A stretch of DNA of 6,564 nt, taken from Planctomycetota bacterium. GTDB lineage: Bacteria; Planctomycetota; Planctomycetia; Isosphaerales; Isosphaeraceae. Of the stretch, positions 6,146 through 6,564 are shown piece by piece. Position numbers and translations under genes: made by a program. Location: positions 1 through 6,564 of the forward strand of contig JAJYCH010000286.1 in NCBI GenBank assembly GCA_021778575.1. The letters are read 5' to 3'. The stretch's first letter is position 1. Each line of letters begins with the position of its first letter. The notes beneath the pieces are model-generated. The model made no database searches, had not been told where the DNA came from, and saw nothing but the letters and a program-made list of their open reading frames with translations.

Positions 6146-6564
6146 TCGCCGGGGATTCTTCTCATGGGTTGGCAGCGGTCTGGCCGGAGCGGCGGCAGCC
6201 TCGCTGATGCTCCGCGACGGCACGCTTCAGGCCGGGGTCCCGGGCGAGTCGAACCCGCCCTGTCCGCACTTTGCTCCCAAAGCGAAACGGGCGATTCATA
6301 TCTGCCTGCACGGGGCGATGAGCCATCTCGACTCGTTCGACTACAAGCCCGAACTGATCGCCAAGCATGGCCAGTCGCTCCAGACCTCGACCAAGCCCGA
6401 CGTCTTCTTCGGTCAGGTCGGTCGGCTCCGCCAGCCCGACTGGTCGTTCCACCAGCACGGGCAAAGCGGGCTCTGGGTCTCCGACCTCTTCCCGCACATC
6501 GCCGAGCTGGCCGATGAGCTGACGGTGATCCGGACGATGGTTGCCGAGACCGCCAACCACACGC
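6135..6564 (+). CDS. DUF1501 family protein with Tat-type signal, N-terminal part (runs off right edge)
   Basis: The first 143 codons of a DUF1501 protein, a family related to the alkaline phosphatase/sulfatase superfamily and the usual partner of PSD1 cytochromes in planctomycetes. The start MWTDRRGFFSWVGSGLAG has a twin-arginine motif (R5-R6 in DRRGFFS) and a hydrophobic Ala/Gly segment (11-26), suggesting Tat export. The mature part begins PHFAPKAKRAIHICLHG (44-60), then AMSHLDSFDYKPELIAKHG (61-79), and later SGLWVSDLFPHIAELADEL (111-129) and IRTMVAETANHT (132-143); these are typical family segments. In many members the second block is GGPSQLDLFD; the AMSHLDSFD form marks a variant subgroup. 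Full-length members are usually about 430-480 aa, so roughly 70% is missing. The ATG lies 11 nt inside the upstream gene in another frame and lacks a good Shine-Dalgarno sequence, pointing to translational coupling. The catalytic activity of the family is not established. Confidence 0.92.
   Translation, partial: MWTDRRGFFSWVGSGLAGAAAASLMLRDGTLQAGVPGESNPPCPHFAPKAKRAIHICLHGAMSHLDSFDYKPELIAKHGQSLQTSTKPDVFFGQVGRLRQPDWSFHQHGQSGLWVSDLFPHIAELADELTVIRTMVAETANHT

Noticed and set aside
5060..6223. 387-codon minus-strand open frame opposite PSD1 and the DUF1501 start
   Set aside because: It is antisense to well-supported PSD1 and DUF1501 domains, contains no motif, and spans two genes.
1..6564. CRISPR array, tRNA, rRNA, insertion sequence
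   Set aside because: No regularly spaced repeats, cloverleaf-like segment, rRNA-like sequence, transposase motif or terminal inverted repeats were recognised on either strand.

Overview
The window looks like chromosomal DNA of a GC-rich planctomycete. The main evidence is the right half. It carries a PSCyt1-PSCyt2-PSD1 cytochrome-type protein whose 3' end overlaps a DUF1501 gene, a gene pair found mainly in Planctomycetota. The high GC content and TCG/CGA-rich codon use would suit Isosphaerales-type genera, but that finer placement is inference.

Left half, minus strand: the first 163 codons of carB (carbamoyl-phosphate synthase large subunit) run off the left edge from a GTG start at 489. 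Upstream is a 183-nt spacer with an AT-rich promoter-like patch and several inverted repeats that would lie in the carB 5' leader. Before it, on the same strand, lies a 696-codon gene (673..2763). It encodes an N-terminal SLOG-type (Rossmann-like, nucleotide-ligand) domain joined to a helical membrane region with two pairs of transmembrane helices. This architecture resembles SLOG/SLATT-type signalling or conflict proteins and is the most interesting object here. Its DNA looks less GC-rich than the cytochrome gene.

Middle: a divergent intergenic region (2764..3122) separates the membrane gene from the rightward cytochrome operon. It holds a 7+7 dyad, a repeated GTGATCCG octamer, and no convincing gene.

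Right half, plus strand: a 12-codon leader ORF (3123..3161) with a strong Shine-Dalgarno sequence ends in an ATGA overlap with the start of the large cytochrome gene. That gene (3158..6145, 995 aa) encodes a Sec-exported protein with two CxxCH haem motifs and an inserted LamG-like domain. Its last 11 bases overlap the start of a Tat-type DUF1501 gene that runs off the right edge. The three rightward ORFs therefore look translationally chained. The two large products probably act together at or outside the cytoplasmic membrane; the substrate cannot be told from sequence.
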